From: a bacterium
GTDB lineage: Bacteria > Electryoneota > Electryoneia > Electryoneales > Electryoneaceae
Reading direction: 5' to 3'
Length of the DNA stretch: 64,000 nt
Assembly (NCBI GenBank): GCA_020444265.1
Contig: JAHLLH010000002.1
Location: forward strand, 361,033-425,032
Shown here: positions 16,566 to 24,378 of the stretch, in pieces
How positions within the stretch are numbered: the first letter of the stretch is position 1
Layout of the letters: each line of letters opens with the position of its first letter
Made by a program: the position numbers and the translations under genes
Notes under the pieces: model-generated
Told to the model about the DNA's origin: nothing
The model's database searches: none
Seen by the model: only the letters and a program-made list of their open reading frames with translations

Positions 16566-17621
16566 TCACTCCTTCACCAGCTGGTTCCCAAGCTTGACCG
16601 CTTCCTCTGCATTCCTCGGTGATCCGACAATCCCCAGGTCTTTCAGGATCGAGGGGTTTTGACGAAAGATAAATCCGCCTGCGATGACAGGAATGGACGC
16701 ATGCTCAGAAGCCTTGAGTCGTTTCAGCATATCACGTATCCGTAGAATACTGGTGTAAAGGGTTGCTGAAACAGCCAGCAGGTCTGCTTCGTACCGCTGG
16801 ACAGCGGAAATGACATCTTCAACCGGCGTACGTGCCCCGAGAAAAACAGCGGTCCAACCATCATACTCGAACAAATCGGCGACCATTCGGATGCCGAGCT
16901 CGTGCTGGTCATCAGTCGCCGCGCAAACCACTGTCCTCTTCTTCGGTTCCAACGAGACAAAACGGAGGTAGAGCTGGGCCATCACAAGGTGGGTGATCCC
17001 GGAGGCGTAGTGCTCGTCCGCAACCCCCACCTTTCCGATTTCCCACAACCGTCCAATCTCATACTGTACCGGTTCGAGCACATTGAGGTAGATTTCTGGG
17101 AGGGTCAGGCCACGGTCCGCAGCGTCCAGCACGACCTGACGAGCCTCGTTGCCTCGTGCACGCAGGAGAGCGGCGAGGTAGTCTCGAGCCACGTCCACGT
17201 GGGGGGCATCATCTTCCAGAAAACTGCTCTGTTCCCAGTGGGTGGTACTGAAAACTTCTGTTCCGGCAGTGAAAGAAGATTGAATGACCTTCACTTCGGA
17301 GGGGGAGAGAGACTGTTTCAGCGTGTCTTGAATGGTATTCCCGACACGCTGCGCAGCGGAGGATTGGATGCCCAGCCCACGGAGATAGGAGCGCATCCAG
17401 CCCATCTGACGTGAGTAGGGATCGGGCTGCCCAGTCGCAATGGCCTCGGCCAATGATGCGATCGTGTTCCCGACATATTCACGCAGGCTGAACCGATCCC
17501 GCGTAAAACTCCTGATGCCCGGCTCTTCGAGATTGATCAGTGCCTGTTCAATCGTCATGGTCAGTTCATCAAGACGTTCTACGAGGAGGGTTTCCTCGCT
17601 GGAATCAGAAAAAGTACCCAT
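16566..17621 (-). CDS. Cobalamin-binding sensor-like protein, CarH-type C-terminal module, no HTH
   Basis: The 351-residue protein has an N-terminal helical part (about 1-130) of unknown type. A four-helix B12 cap domain follows (about 145-225), then a Rossmann cobalamin-binding domain (about 230-340). The cap contains W193, E203 and H204, the Wx9EH spacing known from CarH photoreceptors. DQHELG supplies the lower axial histidine H240, 36 residues later, close to the CarH spacing. CarH proteins carry a MerR helix-turn-helix at the N-terminus; this protein does not. It could therefore sense light or cobalamin through protein contacts, or simply transfer methyl groups. The start is ATG 17621, with AGGGGG upstream; an in-frame TTG at 17729 overlaps the upstream gene. 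It is embedded in the lipoprotein array. Confidence 0.85.
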   Translation of the reverse strand: MGTFSDSSEETLLVERLDELTMTIEQALINLEEPGIRSFTRDRFSLREYVGNTIASLAEAIATGQPDPYSRQMGWMRSYLRGLGIQSSAAQRVGNTIQDTLKQSLSPSEVKVIQSSFTAGTEVFSTTHWEQSSFLEDDAPHVDVARDYLAALLRARGNEARQVVLDAADRGLTLPEIYLNVLEPVQYEIGRLWEIGKVGVADEHYASGITHLVMAQLYLRFVSLEPKKRTVVCAATDDQHELGIRMVADLFEYDGWTAVFLGARTPVEDVISAVQRYEADLLAVSATLYTSILRIRDMLKRLKASEHASIPVIAGGFIFRQNPSILKDLGIVGSPRNAEEAVKLGNQLVKE

Positions 17622-17706
17622 CAGCTTTGCATCCCCCTGCAACGGTCTGCGATAGCCTACAAAGATCGATCCCTTCTCAGCAAATGCTTTTTCGCAAAGC
17701 TCTCTA

Positions 17707-18168
17707 TTATCCAGAACTTGGGATGCCAAACACGAGTAAGAAAAGCAAGGCTGAACCTATGGTAAGGACAAGGTAAAGATCAGCAGCAAACCCCGTAAAG
17801 ACACCCACTGTTTCTCCGATGTGATGGTTCTTCAATCGCTGCACCGACTCGATTGTGTTCCACTCGATCTGGTCCATCCACTCGGGCTCGTCCTTCATGT
17901 CCGAGCAGACAACAATAAATTCCTTTTGTCGAATCATGTCCACGTAGCCACGGACAGCACCGTGATCGGTGGTCTGCACAAGCACTTGATCGCCCCGATA
18001 GAGATAATGCGAAAGGCTGTCGAGAGGGATTGGTTCAACCGACGCGCTCGCCTCGTCAAAGGCCCCTCCAACACGCGCGCCCAAATAGGTTGCACAGCCC
18101 TCGACCACAAGGAAGAGGAGTAAATGAGCTACAAGCAGAAAGAAATGATTGATTCGCAGGCGACGCAT
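17707..18168 (-). CDS. Paralogous lipoprotein 8 of the array
   Basis: The 153-residue protein has a lipobox VVEGCATYLGARVGG. The core reads SVEPIPLDSLSHYLYRGDQV, LVQTTDHGAVRGYVDMIR and IEWNTIESVQRLKN. The C-terminal hydrophobic part is ADLYLVLTIGSALLFLLVFG. GGAGGG precedes ATG 18168. It follows directly after the glcF 3' fragment, which suggests that it arose together with that fragment by segmental duplication. Function unknown. Confidence 0.82.
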   Translation of the reverse strand: MRRLRINHFFLLVAHLLLFLVVEGCATYLGARVGGAFDEASASVEPIPLDSLSHYLYRGDQVLVQTTDHGAVRGYVDMIRQKEFIVVCSDMKDEPEWMDQIEWNTIESVQRLKNHHIGETVGVFTGFAADLYLVLTIGSALLFLLVFGIPSSG

Positions 18169-18221
18169 GAATCCCTCCGTACATAACCGCCTAGCTGATT
18201 ATTTCCAGAATATTTATTACT

Positions 18222-18348
18222 CTACCAATCAGATCGTTCCATGATCAGCTCCGCAAGGTGCATGGTGCGCACCTGGGTGGTGCTGTCGTGTGCCTGACGT
18301 TCCTGCAAGGTCACCAGGCAACCGGGACTCGATTCGACTTCCACTGTG
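18222..18348 (-). pseudogene. Duplicated 3' fragment of the glcF-like gene
   Basis: Read on the minus strand, this segment encodes VEVESSPGCLVTLQERQAHD, then TTQVRTMHLAELIMERSDW and a stop. It matches the last 40 or so residues of the intact gene at 18883-20133 (SSPGCLATLQERQAHD, TTQVRTMHPAELIMERCDW). The copy begins within a few bases of the stop of lipoprotein 9 and has no start codon or ribosome site. The frame and stop are still intact with mostly conservative changes, so it is either a moderately recent duplicate or was homogenised. It marks a tandem duplication of the unit glcF-end plus lipoprotein. Confidence 0.9.
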
Positions 18349-18352
18349 TAGC

Positions 18353-18808
18353 CTAAATCGCCGCGAAAAGGGTCATGATCGCAACAGCCTCTGTCAGGGC
18401 TTGAATGATTAGGAATAGAACGTATGTGTCGCCCACCATTCCGATCCCTGCACCCCAGTTTTTTGCCGCCTTCGGGGTAACATACCGGGCAGCACGATCC
18501 ACTTCTTCCAAGGCGAGGAAAAGAGTGTGTTGTTCATGAAAGCTGGTACGTTGCCAGATTTCGAGCGAATCCTCTTCCGTGATCTGGAGCAGAAACCCTT
18601 CGACAACACTACTGTCCGTCAAGGTCAGGGCGAGACGTTGGCTGCTGGGCATCAGCGCCAGGCTGTCGAGCGGCAGCTCGACGGGATAGGAGCGGGCATC
18701 ATCCACCACAGCACCTGTGAACCAGCCGACAGCGGTGCAGCCAGCCGTGGACAACATTAACAGCAAGATGATCGAGAGATTGAAGATGTTCCATTGATGA
18801 TGCTGCAT
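18353..18808 (-). CDS. Paralogous lipoprotein 9 of the array
   Basis: The 151-residue protein starts at ATG 18808 with AAGGAGAGAG upstream. The lipobox is LMLSTAGCTAVGW. The core is VELPLDSLALMPSSQRLALT, TDSSVVEGFLLQIT and LALEEVDRAARYV. The C-terminus is hydrophobic (YVLFLIIQALTEAVAIMTLF). It lies between the intact glcF-like gene and the duplicated glcF tail, in the place lipoprotein 8 occupies relative to the fragment. Function unknown. Confidence 0.82.
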   Translation of the reverse strand: MQHHQWNIFNLSIILLLMLSTAGCTAVGWFTGAVVDDARSYPVELPLDSLALMPSSQRLALTLTDSSVVEGFLLQITEEDSLEIWQRTSFHEQHTLFLALEEVDRAARYVTPKAAKNWGAGIGMVGDTYVLFLIIQALTEAVAIMTLFAAI

Positions 18809-18882
18809 TCCTCTCTCCTTACAGATCAAAAAGCAGTCTTGGGCGTTATCGGTACTTTTCCGGCGTGGTCTACAACCACCCC

Positions 18883-20133
18883 TCACCAGTCACATCGCTC
18901 CATGATGAGCTCCGCCGGGTGCATGGTGCGCACCTGGGTGGTGTGGTCGTGCGCCTGACGTTCCTGCAGGGTTGCCAGGCAGCCGGGGCTCGATACAATG
19001 GCGACCGGGACACGTGTCGCCAGCATGTTGTCGATTTTACGTCGCTGCCAGGTTGCGGCTTCATCGGGATAGATCGAAGAGAACGATCCACCAAACCCGC
19101 AGCAGATGGTTGATTCGGCCATTTCCTTGATGCTTACCCCCGGGAGACGGTTCATCAGGTTTCGAACACTGTCCTGCTTGCCAGTCGTGTGCGTCAGATG
19201 GCAGGAGTCATGAACCGTCACCTCGAGGTCGGGCGCTTTGGTGGGGGGAAAGACCGGGTCGAGGGTCTCCATCACAAAGCTGGCCCAGTCGCTGGTCTTC
19301 TCTTTAATCTCAAGTGCCAGCTCGAGCAACTCGTCATCGGCTTGGAGCATCAGGTCGGGCAGTTCATGCTGGAACGCTCCGCCGCAGGTAGCATCGGGCG
19401 AGACAACGGCATCCACTCCCGCCTCGCTGAACGCCTTCAGGTTGACATGCGCCAAGCGGCGGGCCGTATCAAAGTCCCCGTTGTTGAAGGCGGGCGCGCC
19501 GCAGCAGACCTGATGCTTCGGCAGCACCACTTCGGCACCCAACCGCCTCAGCACCTCGATAGCGGCCAACGCGGGACCATCAGCGACATAGTTCGCCATG
19601 CAGCCGAGGAAGAGGCCGACACGTGCACGTTTGTGCGTGTAGGGTGGTAGAATCTCGTCCATGCCTCGCAGAAAGGATCGTGTCCGCAAATTGGGCACCG
19701 CCATCCCACCAGCGAGGGTGTTGACCGCTTTGTGCCCGAGGGTTTTCTGCGCGATGGACCCGAGGGTGACTCCCAGCTCGACTCGTTCCGGTTTCTCGAG
19801 GGTCTTGAAGATCATCTTTTTCGCGGTGGGGATGCCGCGAGCATCAGCGATCACCTTCCGCGCCGCGATGAAAAGCAGATCGGTCCGCACCCCCGCGGGA
19901 CAGGCGGTCTGGCAGGCGTAGCAGAGGGTGCAGAAGTCGAACGTCTCCGGAGAGATGTTTGCCGGTTTGATGTCGTTGGCCACCAGACGGCGTAGCAGCA
20001 CAATCCGTCCACGTGGCGAGAGCAGCTCACGGTCAGACAGTTGGAACGAGGGACAGACCGACTGGCAGATGCCACAGGTGACACAGGCATCCAGCTCGCG
20101 TTGCAGACGGCTCAGTTCGGGGTAGTCGATCAT
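18883..20133 (-). CDS. glcF: Glycolate oxidase iron-sulfur subunit-like (Fe-S)-binding oxidoreductase
   Basis: The 416-residue protein has two N-terminal 4Fe-4S ferredoxin motifs: CVTCGICQSVCP (about 17-28) and CTLCYACQTACP (about 68-79). Two CCG domains follow (GCMANY with CCGAPAFNNGD, and DSCHLTH with CCGFGGSFSS). This is the GlcF/LutA/HdrD-like architecture, which transfers electrons from a flavoprotein 2-hydroxyacid dehydrogenase such as GlcD to the quinone pool or a cytochrome. No glcD or glcE is adjacent in the window, so its partner is elsewhere. The ATG at 20133 has a weak ribosome site. It is the first gene of the minus-strand run containing the lipoprotein array, and its 3' end is duplicated at 18222-18348. 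Confidence 0.88.
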   Translation of the reverse strand: MIDYPELSRLQRELDACVTCGICQSVCPSFQLSDRELLSPRGRIVLLRRLVANDIKPANISPETFDFCTLCYACQTACPAGVRTDLLFIAARKVIADARGIPTAKKMIFKTLEKPERVELGVTLGSIAQKTLGHKAVNTLAGGMAVPNLRTRSFLRGMDEILPPYTHKRARVGLFLGCMANYVADGPALAAIEVLRRLGAEVVLPKHQVCCGAPAFNNGDFDTARRLAHVNLKAFSEAGVDAVVSPDATCGGAFQHELPDLMLQADDELLELALEIKEKTSDWASFVMETLDPVFPPTKAPDLEVTVHDSCHLTHTTGKQDSVRNLMNRLPGVSIKEMAESTICCGFGGSFSSIYPDEAATWQRRKIDNMLATRVPVAIVSSPGCLATLQERQAHDHTTQVRTMHPAELIMERCDW

Positions 20134-20241
20134 GGCGATAATATAACGACTTGGGCTCGGTCAATCCTGTTGGCCTGGGGGTCTTCTTGGATTTGATGGG
20201 CGCGGACGCGGGCTAGGGATGAAAAGACAAAGACCTACACG

Positions 20242-20275
20242 TGTCATCCCGGACTTGATCCGGGATCCAGCATCT
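20242..20275. repeat. Family A repeat, single arm (copy 2)
   Basis: TGTCATCCCGGACTTGATCC is followed by GGGATCCAGCAT. No opposing arm is seen before the family B element that starts 110 bases later. It lies in the 700-base gap between the glcF-like gene and rplU. Confidence 0.75.
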
Positions 20276-20385
20276 GCTGGTCCTGGCATGCTCCCCCCGT
20301 CGGCCTACCTGACCTGCTCGGGGCGTTGCGAGTAGGTGTGCTGACATGCTTCGCTTGGGTGGCGGGGCACCGAAGCCACAAAACC

Positions 20386-20564
20386 TGTCATCCCCAGTGC
20401 ACAAGTACGCGTCAGCGGGCTTGGTTCTGCAGCTGTGCGCGTCGGGGATCCCCTTTGAATGAGCGGTACCGTGTTGTCGCTTCGCCTGCGAGGACTCCCG
20501 ACGGGCTGGGGGTGGTCTTCGACCACAAGGATGCTGACGCATCCTGTCGCGCTGGGGGTGACAG
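20386..20564. repeat. Family B interspersed inverted repeat, copy 2
   Basis: It is bounded by TGTCATCCCCAGTGCACAAG and GCGCTGGGGGTGACA, with internal GCGTCGGGGATCCCC. The following 200 bases up to the rplU promoter show nothing recognisable. Confidence 0.8.
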
Positions 20565-20766
20565 GTGTGGGTGGCCTAGTAAAAAAGCTTGCCAGGTGAA
20601 GACGACTGTCTCGATGGAGAGATTTCTCCAGCTTACCGCTTGTGATGGTGTGGTGTTGGGCAGTAGAGTAAACCCCGCCCTCAAGCAGTGGGGCCATACC
20701 TTGTTTTTCGAAAGAGAAAAACAGGTCAAAATGGCCTCATCTCGGGGAGGCGAGCGTTTTTGTCCA

Positions 20767-20795
20767 TTGCTCGCGCGAAGGCGGGCGCTTATATT
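20767..20795 (+). promoter_or_regulatory. Probable promoter of rplU-rpmA
   Basis: TTGCTC (20767-20772) and TATATT (20790-20795) are spaced by 17 bases, the sigma-70 optimum. The -10 ends 42 bases before the rplU start. The element lies downstream of all repeats in this gap. Confidence 0.55.
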
Positions 20796-20837
20796 CCCGT
20801 TTGCTTGAAAACGTGAACAGTGGGAGTACTCTGTCCG

Positions 20838-21155
20838 ATGCATAACTATGCGATAGCGGAGATCGCGGGACGTCAGTTCCGGATCGAGGAAGGCACGAAG
20901 GTTACCGTACCTCGTCTCCGCGCCGAAGAGGGTGAAACCGTGAAACTCGACAAGCTTCTCCTGATCAACCAGGAAGGCAAGGTCACGGTTGGTGTACCCT
21001 ATGTGGATGGTGCCAACGCGTCGGCGAAGGTTGTGGAACACAGCCGGACCCGAAAAGTGTGGGTGCTGAAGAAGAAACGTCGCAAGGGCTACCGTCGCAA
21101 TGCGAGCGCCCGTCAGCTGCAGACTGTCCTCTCGATCGAGAAGGTCAACGGCTGA
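20838..21155 (+). CDS. rplU: 50S ribosomal protein L21
   Basis: The 105-residue protein (MHNYAIAEIAGRQFRIEEGT) has the L21 fold and the basic RNA-binding tail VWVLKKKRRKGYRRN. It binds 23S rRNA early in 50S assembly. ATG 20838 is chosen from the family start. It is followed after 83 bases by rpmA, the conserved bacterial order; the spacer contains a short hairpin (CCACCG/CGGTGG) that may adjust the stoichiometry of the two proteins. Confidence 0.97.
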   Translation: MHNYAIAEIAGRQFRIEEGTKVTVPRLRAEEGETVKLDKLLLINQEGKVTVGVPYVDGANASAKVVEHSRTRKVWVLKKKRRKGYRRNASARQLQTVLSIEKVNG

Positions 21156-21238
21156 GCGTGAAGGTCCGGGTTCTCCCGGAGCGAATACCCTTCCACCGGA
21201 AGCTTTCGGTGGTATGTTGTTTTGGAAGGAGTTGAAGA

Positions 21239-21499
21239 ATGGCTCATAAAAAAGGTGGCGGCAGCTCACGGAACGGTCGCGATTCCAACCCGCAGTATCT
21301 CGGTGTCAAAGCCTATGGTGGCGAAGCCGTGACAGCGGGCAGCATCATCGTGCGTCAGCGTGGCACCAATGTCCATCCCGGCAAAAATGTCGGCAAGGGC
21401 AAGGATGACACCCTGTTTGCGCTGGTCGATGGCGTGGTAGAGTTTTCCAACGCTGGCCTGCGTCGCAAGACCGTGCACGTTATGCCGTCAGATAACTGA
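21239..21499 (+). CDS. rpmA: 50S ribosomal protein L27
   Basis: The 86-residue protein ([20 protein letters not shown]) is a standard L27. Its N-terminal tail reaches the peptidyl transferase centre. The N-terminus begins directly with AHKKGGG and lacks the cleavable extension found in Firmicutes. GGAAGGAG lies upstream of the ATG. It is cotranscribed with rplU, and mdh follows 50 bases downstream. Confidence 0.98.
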   Translation: MAHKKGGGSSRNGRDSNPQYLGVKAYGGEAVTAGSIIVRQRGTNVHPGKNVGKGKDDTLFALVDGVVEFSNAGLRRKTVHVMPSDN

Positions 21500-21549
21500 G
21501 TCGACCAGGGGGTTGATTCGGGGGGAACGCCAGACTTGGAGGCCGAAAG

Positions 21550-22485
21550 ATGGTCAAGAAGATCACGGTAGTCGGTGGCGGGTATGTAGGTGAGCATACT
21601 GCACAAGGTCTGATGCTTCAGGAGTTGGCACAGGAAGTTGTCCTGATTGACGTCGTCGAAGACATGCCGCAGGGCAAGGGTCTTGATCAGCGTCAATCTG
21701 CTTCTGTATGGGGCACGGACACAAAGGTCACGGGTACGAACGACTGGGCTGACACTGCCGGTAGTGACATTGTGATTCACACGGCTGGCCGTCCACGTAA
21801 GCCCGGCATGAGCCGTGACGATCTGCTGGAAGCAAACGTCGCCATCGTTCGCCCCTGCATGGAACAGGTGCGGGAGCTGTCCCCGAATGCTACCGTTATC
21901 ATGGTTGCGAATCCGCTTGATGCGATGACCTACGTCGCGAAGCAGGTTCTTGGCTTCCCGAAAGAGCGCATCTTCGGAATGGCTGGCATCCTCGATACCG
22001 CTCGTTTCCGCGCGTTCATCGCGATGGAAACCGGCGTCAGCGTCCGCGACATTCAGGCAATGGTCCTCGGCGGCCATGGCGACACCATGGTGCCGCTGCC
22101 CCGCTTTACCACCATCGCCGGTCTTCCGCTCGAGCACTGGGTCTCGAAGGATAAAATCGACGCGATGGTCGAGCGTGCTGCCAAGGGTGGTGGCGAGATT
22201 GTCAAGCTGCTGAAGTTTGGCTCCGCCTACTATGCCCCGTCGATTGGTGCGGTCGAAATGGCCGAAGCGATTGTCAAGAACAACCGTCGCGTACTGCCCA
22301 TCTGCGCCTATCTCGAGGGCGAGTACCAGCACGAGGGCATCTACATGGGTGTCCCGGCAATCGTCGGCGAGAACGGTGTTGAGAAGATCATCGAGTACCC
22401 GTTCAACGCGGACGAGCAGGCTATGTTCGACAAGTCGGTTGAAGCGACCAAGGGTCTGCTGGAAGACGTCAAGAAGTTCCTCTAG
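21550..22485 (+). CDS. mdh: Malate dehydrogenase (LDH-like type)
   Basis: The 311-residue enzyme interconverts malate and oxaloacetate with NAD in the TCA cycle. The dinucleotide motif is VVGGGYVGEHTA; the usual GAG is GGG here. The AGRPRKPGMSRDDLL segment contains the arginine pair that marks malate rather than lactate specificity. Catalytic residues sit in DTARFR and in GGHGDTMVPL (proton-relay histidine). The family is the LDH-like malate dehydrogenase common in FCB bacteria and Chloroflexi. A terminator follows immediately. Confidence 0.95.
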   Translation: MVKKITVVGGGYVGEHTAQGLMLQELAQEVVLIDVVEDMPQGKGLDQRQSASVWGTDTKVTGTNDWADTAGSDIVIHTAGRPRKPGMSRDDLLEANVAIVRPCMEQVRELSPNATVIMVANPLDAMTYVAKQVLGFPKERIFGMAGILDTARFRAFIAMETGVSVRDIQAMVLGGHGDTMVPLPRFTTIAGLPLEHWVSKDKIDAMVERAAKGGGEIVKLLKFGSAYYAPSIGAVEMAEAIVKNNRRVLPICAYLEGEYQHEGIYMGVPAIVGENGVEKIIEYPFNADEQAMFDKSVEATKGLLEDVKKFL

Positions 22486-22506
22486 CCGATCAGATGAAGC
22501 AATTTC

Positions 22507-22539
22507 CAGCCCGGGGACCAGGTCACCGGGCTGTTTTTT
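22507..22539 (+). terminator. Rho-independent terminator after mdh
   Basis: CAGCCCGG (22507-22514) pairs with CCGGGCTG (22526-22533), followed by six T residues. Confidence 0.9.
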
Positions 22540-22588
22540 GTTGGCGGGGATAGGGGTTCAGGGACAATTGGTACGAGTCAAAACCTTC

Positions 22589-22729
22589 TGTCATCCCCAG
22601 GCCCCATGTCCGGCAGCTGCCGGACAAGGTGTTGGTCTTGGGGGCGTCGGGGATCCCCTTACGTTGAGCGTCACAGTTCCCTTCGGTCACAATCCGGCAG
22701 TTGCCGGATTTGTCGCTGGGTGTGACAGG
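22589..22729. repeat. Family B interspersed inverted repeat, copy 3
   Basis: It is bounded by CTGTCATCCCCAGG and GCTGGGTGTGACAG, with internal GCGTCGGGGATCCCC and CCCTTCGGTCACAATCCGGC. It fills most of the gap between mdh and the next gene. Confidence 0.8.
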
Positions 22730-22788
22730 GTAGACACGGTGTTGCGGACCCGGGATGACACGTCGAAAATCGTTCACTTGGAGAAACC

Positions 22789-23169
22789 ATGCAGGGACTT
22801 GTCAATCTGTTGCTCATCGCCGGGCTGGCGATGTCGGTGCTGCTCACCTTCCTGGTGATCAAGGTGGTGTCAGGTGGGTTGAAACGGCGAGCGTCGGGAT
22901 TGGCCGAAGGGTTACCGCTCTGGGCGGGTGTGCCCGCAGGCTGGGTTGATCAGCAGGGGGAGGTGGCGTTGTCCGATGATCCTGAACCCTGGCCCGAGGG
23001 AAACTGGGCCCAATTGCTTGCGGAACATCGCCCCAAAGGCCACCCGGACCGTCCCCATGTCCGATCCCTCGAAGAAGGGGAGCGTCACCTGCTTTTCCTG
23101 CCCGGGCGTAATCGCGGAGTCAACGGCTGGTGGGTGCTGCTGGTCGACGGGGAAAACAAGCCAGTATGA
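22789..23169 (+). CDS. Small N-terminally anchored membrane protein
   Basis: The 126-residue protein has one N-terminal transmembrane helix (LVNLLLIAGLAMSVLLTFLV) and a soluble C-terminal domain rich in Trp, Pro and Glu (PEPWPEGNWAQLLAEHRP, GERHLLFLPGRNRGVNGWWV). ATTTGGAG-like ribosome site CTTGGAG precedes the ATG by a normal distance. I do not recognise the family. The tail with GWWVLLVDG could be a compact beta domain. It converges on the lipoprotein gene at 23201 with a shared terminator. Confidence 0.65.
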   Translation: MQGLVNLLLIAGLAMSVLLTFLVIKVVSGGLKRRASGLAEGLPLWAGVPAGWVDQQGEVALSDDPEPWPEGNWAQLLAEHRPKGHPDRPHVRSLEEGERHLLFLPGRNRGVNGWWVLLVDGENKPV

Positions 23170-23175
23170 ATCAAC

Positions 23176-23200
23176 AAACGACCTTCGCAGAAGGTCGTTT
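23176..23200. terminator. Bidirectional terminator between convergent genes
   Basis: AAACGACCTT (23176-23185) pairs perfectly with AAGGTCGTTT (23191-23200). Tails are AT-rich on both sides. It lies between the stops at 23169 and 23201. Confidence 0.85.
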
Positions 23201-24022
23201 TCAGTCCAACTGGAAGACTGCACTTCCGATATCGATGGTATCCTGTAAAACCGACGCATTTACTTCCCAGCTTGTCGAGTTCGGGAAGGTCAGGGTCCCG
23301 GTGTAACGACCCGTTTCCCATACCGCCAGGCTTGTGTCCGTTGGTTCAACCCCTTCCGGGATGGCGAGCTGGACGGTTAACGTGCTGTCCAGGTCGAAGC
23401 GCTGGGTTGTTTCACGCGAACGCCAGGCGAGCAGCTCATAGCTCTGGATGCCCGGGACTGGTTGCGGCGGTTCGAGCCAGGCGAGGACCACCATCATCAC
23501 TTCGACATTGGTTGCAACCGCGACCACCGCCCGTCTCGTCTCCCCCTCCGAAATGGTGATCGGCATGTATGTCCGAATCGTCAGATCATTGCCTTTCCAG
23601 GCAAACTCCAACGTCCACTGGCCTGCGAGATAAGGAACCAGGATACCTGAATAGAGCAAGTTGGTGCGGTTGAAGGAGAGGATCGGGGTTGCAGGTGCAC
23701 CGAGGACAAGACTGCTGTCTGCAAGACTGTTGTCCGGAAGCGGATCAAACGCTTCTTCGAGACGCAGGTTCATGTGGACGGAGGCGTTGCTGGCGTCGGA
23801 TGGGGAGTTGTAGGGGAAATAGAGGTAAACCCGGGTGTATTCGGTAGTGGGGAGGGGACGATCCGTATAGACCTCGCCGATGGTGCCGTTGAACGAAACC
23901 TCGCCCCAACGTTCCGCATTTTTCAGTTCGCTGGGCAGTGGTTCCTCGCTTGGTTCGGTGCATCCCAAAGCGAGGACAAGCATCACCAGACCGCACAGCC
24001 CCCAAATCCCTGGACGCCTCAT
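23201..24022 (-). CDS. Predicted lipoprotein, unknown function
   Basis: The 273-residue protein has a lipoprotein signal (GIWGLCGLVMLVLALGCTEP, Cys at 21). The mature part is beta-rich with no recognised catalytic motif. Segments such as YTRVYLYFPYNSP, LAGQWTLEFAWKGNDLTIRT and YTGTLTFPNSTSWEVNASV suggest one or two immunoglobulin-like sandwiches. GGGAG lies about 11 bases before the ATG. It probably stands alone, with a terminator just past its stop and another gene upstream on the same strand. Confidence 0.8.
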   Translation of the reverse strand: MRRPGIWGLCGLVMLVLALGCTEPSEEPLPSELKNAERWGEVSFNGTIGEVYTDRPLPTTEYTRVYLYFPYNSPSDASNASVHMNLRLEEAFDPLPDNSLADSSLVLGAPATPILSFNRTNLLYSGILVPYLAGQWTLEFAWKGNDLTIRTYMPITISEGETRRAVVAVATNVEVMMVVLAWLEPPQPVPGIQSYELLAWRSRETTQRFDLDSTLTVQLAIPEGVEPTDTSLAVWETGRYTGTLTFPNSTSWEVNASVLQDTIDIGSAVFQLD

Positions 24023-24102
24023 TGGTCAACAGCTCCCGGATCTTCGGCCAGCCCCATCAGGCCGATGAATCGGAAAGTAGGAAGGCAACAGGGGGAAAAC
24101 AA

Positions 24103-24134
24103 ACACCGTCGTGTTCTTTCGAACACGACGGTGT
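24103..24134 (-). terminator. Terminator of the zinc-ribbon miniprotein gene
   Basis: ACACCGTCGTGTTC (24103-24116) pairs perfectly with GAACACGACGGTGT (24121-24134) around a four-base loop. On the minus strand it is followed by TTGTTTTCCCC. This 14-bp stem lies 22 bases past the stop of the small gene at 24157. Confidence 0.9.
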
Positions 24135-24156
24135 GGAAGATGCTGCTTTAAAAGGC

Positions 24157-24378
24157 TTACTCGCCTGTTTTGGCCGATGAGCTCATCGTCAGAACATCTC
24201 GTTCGATGTACATCGGAGGCCGTTTTTTCATGGCATCCATTTCGCAGCGCCAGCATCGAGCATTCACAGAACGCCAACCAACCTGCTGTGAACAGTCCAT
24301 ACAGACACCGGGGTTTGACCCATTGGCCGCGCGGCCGATAACAGTCTGCCGCCGCGGGTAGGACCGTCGATATGTCAT
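24157..24378 (-). CDS. Zinc-ribbon-like miniprotein
   Basis: The 73-residue protein has two CxxC knuckles: CMDCSQQVGWRSVNARCWRC spans both, with 14 residues between the pairs, a probable Zn-binding ribbon. The N-terminus is basic (TYRRSYPRRQ) and the C-terminus polar. An excellent ribosome site (AAAGGAGG, 8 bases before ATG 24378) and a perfect downstream terminator show that it is a real monocistronic gene. Such proteins can bind nucleic acid or act as adaptors; nothing here decides between these. Confidence 0.75.
   Translation of the reverse strand: MTYRRSYPRRQTVIGRAANGSNPGVCMDCSQQVGWRSVNARCWRCEMDAMKKRPPMYIERDVLTMSSSAKTGE

Noticed and set aside
24026-24277. Possible 83-residue minus-strand gene
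   Set aside because: It overlaps the zinc-ribbon gene in another frame and reads through that gene's perfect terminator hairpin.
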